Source of the DNA: G963668345 sp965226215
GTDB taxonomy: Bacteria; Acidobacteriota; Terriglobia; Bryobacterales; UBA6623
Reading direction: 5' to 3'
DNA: 64,000 nt
Assembly (NCBI GenBank): GCA_965226215.1
Contig: CBDDCH010000002.1
Location: 1,612,001-1,676,000 of the forward strand
In this document: one piece after another, positions 63,206 to 64,000 of the stretch
How positions within the stretch are numbered: position 1 is the first letter of the stretch
How the letters are laid out: each line of letters begins with the position of its first letter
Notes under the pieces: model-generated
Told to the model about the DNA's origin: nothing
Seen by the model: only the letters and a program-made list of their open reading frames with translations
Database searches by the model: none
Position numbers and translations under genes: made by a program

Positions 63206-63607
63206 CCGCCCCTTCTGCGGTGGGTCAAGTGCCGAGCACTACGGCGTCGACCTCAAGCCCTGTCTGTGACCTGTCGCGGGGATCAATTACTCGGCCACCC
63301 ACGCCCCCCGTGCGACGGGCTTCGCAGCGCGTTATTCTGAAGAATGCTCGCTGATACGCGGACCGTCCCCTCGCGGGTGTGTGAAAAAACCTTGGGACAG
63401 TCAACCGCGGCTCAAGACGTCATTGATTTTTAGTGGCCTCTGGGACGCCGCCTGTGACTGGAAGGTATGAAAAAATGCTGGGACAGTGAGCCCGCGGCGG
63501 AAGCTGCGATTGATTCCACGCGACTTTTAGGATGCCGCTTGTGACAGTCCCCGGTTTTTTCACACACCCTAGCGCCAGGGATCGTCCTTTTTTCACGCAC
63601 CGTTCCC
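63206..63607. other. Spacer with two tandem palindromic-element copies
   Basis: No gene recognised. Most of it is the composite repeat at 63375-63569; the remainder leads into the class V aminotransferase start. Confidence 0.6.
63375..63569. repeat. Dispersed palindromic element, copies 2 and 3 (tandem)
   Basis: The outer ends gggtgtgtgaaaaaacc (63375) and ggttttttcacacaccc (to 63569) are reverse complements. An internal gtatgaaaaaatgctgggac near 63465-63484 marks a second start, so two units lie head to tail. Left unit: ttgggacagtcaaccgcggc matches the reverse complement of copy 1 at 59171-59200. Right unit ends gcttgtgacagtccccgg as in copy 1. Confidence 0.85.
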
Positions 63608-64000
63608 ATGAACATTAAGAAGCTTCGACTGCTAACGCCGGGACCCACTCCTCTTTATCCGCCCGCGGTTCGCGCCATGGCGGGCGCCAACATCCACCAT
63701 CGCACGGAAGACTTCCGGAAACTCTACCAGCAGGTCCTCGAGGGCCTGAAATACTTCATGGGCACGCAAAACGACGTCGTGCTGTTCACCTCGTCGGGAA
63801 CCGGCGCCATGGAAAGCGCGGCCTCGAATCTTTTCGCTCCCGGCGAGCGAGTCTTGGTGGCGTCAGCCGGCACGTTCGGCGAGCGGTGGGTCGAGATCAC
63901 GCGCGCCTTCGGACTCGACGTCAAGGTGCTCGAGGCGCCCTACGGCGAGGCCGTGTCAGCGCAGCGAATCGCGGAGGCTTTGGAGAGCGACCCCGCGATC
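63608..64000 (+). CDS. Class V aminotransferase (alanine-glyoxylate/serine-pyruvate type), 3' end outside window
   Basis: The frame from ATG 63608 stays open to the window edge (131 residues). It reads LRLLTPGPTPLYPPAVRAMA, then IHHRTEDFRKLYQQVLEGLK and VVLFTSSGTGAMESAASNLF, the N-terminal signatures of class V PLP aminotransferases (TPGPTP, HHR, SGTGAMESA cofactor loop). Such enzymes use serine, alanine or phosphonate-type amino donors with glyoxylate or pyruvate. The Schiff-base lysine lies beyond the window, so the exact activity is open. Confidence 0.9.
   Translation, partial: MNIKKLRLLTPGPTPLYPPAVRAMAGANIHHRTEDFRKLYQQVLEGLKYFMGTQNDVVLFTSSGTGAMESAASNLFAPGERVLVASAGTFGERWVEITRAFGLDVKVLEAPYGEAVSAQRIAEALESDPAI

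Overview
This 64 kb window is bacterial chromosome with high GC and dense, mostly protein-coding content. No rRNA, tRNA or CRISPR was seen. The gene set suggests an Acidobacteriota-like organism (Solibacteres/Bryobacterales or a marine relative). The evidence is an Oar-type TonB receptor with a carboxypeptidase-regulatory-like N-terminus, DUF1501 and DUF1549/1553 proteins, many TPR proteins, secreted sugar-catabolism proteins, and an omega-gmk-yicC-coaBC block. This is inference from gene families; no marker rRNA is present.

Layout. 1-1016: 3' end of an unknown gene, then a MerR-type regulator. 1048-14552 (minus): a tight seven-gene envelope operon of MoxR ATPase, DUF58, BatA-type and other vWA proteins, a DUF4175-like giant, a caspase/legumain-fold protein without its cysteine, and a TPR/HExxH metalloprotease. 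15113-17699: a perfect 48-bp inverted repeat and two unknown genes. 17700-19505: a gene-poor, repeat-bearing stretch. 19506-21771: two TIM-barrel sugar enzymes. 22029-28542 (minus): an SGNH/TPR protein and a TonB-dependent receptor. 29175-35839 (plus): a secreted prepeptidase-C protein, DUF1549/1553 and DUF1501 proteins, and an NHL propeller. 35910-44571 (minus): a class III aminotransferase, a sialidase lipoprotein, a DapA/NanA-like aldolase, a Tat-exported unknown, a TPR protein and an LLM flavin oxidoreductase.

44792-48577 is a small accessory island. It holds a truncated IS5-type transposase, an intact ISL3-family insertion sequence, several gene fragments, an XRE regulator and repeats. 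48578-58956 (minus) is housekeeping: an acyl-CoA carboxylase subunit, a DedA/VTT protein, endonuclease III, a family-4-type uracil-DNA glycosylase, coaBC, rpoZ, gmk, yicC, an MsbA-like ABC exporter and a GT9 glycosyltransferase. 59273-61720 (plus) carries a DUF721/DciA protein, gatC and gatA. 61721-63607 is a second accessory patch with an unknown gene, a TIR-domain remnant, an integron attC-like site and palindromic repeats. A class V aminotransferase runs off the right edge.

The most notable non-genic signal is a set of palindromic elements dispersed through the spacers. They include a roughly 109-bp family near 59.1 and 63.4-63.6 kb, a shorter related type near 48.5 and 60.1 kb, a GTAGGGGC-ended type near 18.0 and 52.8 kb, and a 48-bp-arm inverted repeat near 15.2 kb with degenerate relatives elsewhere.
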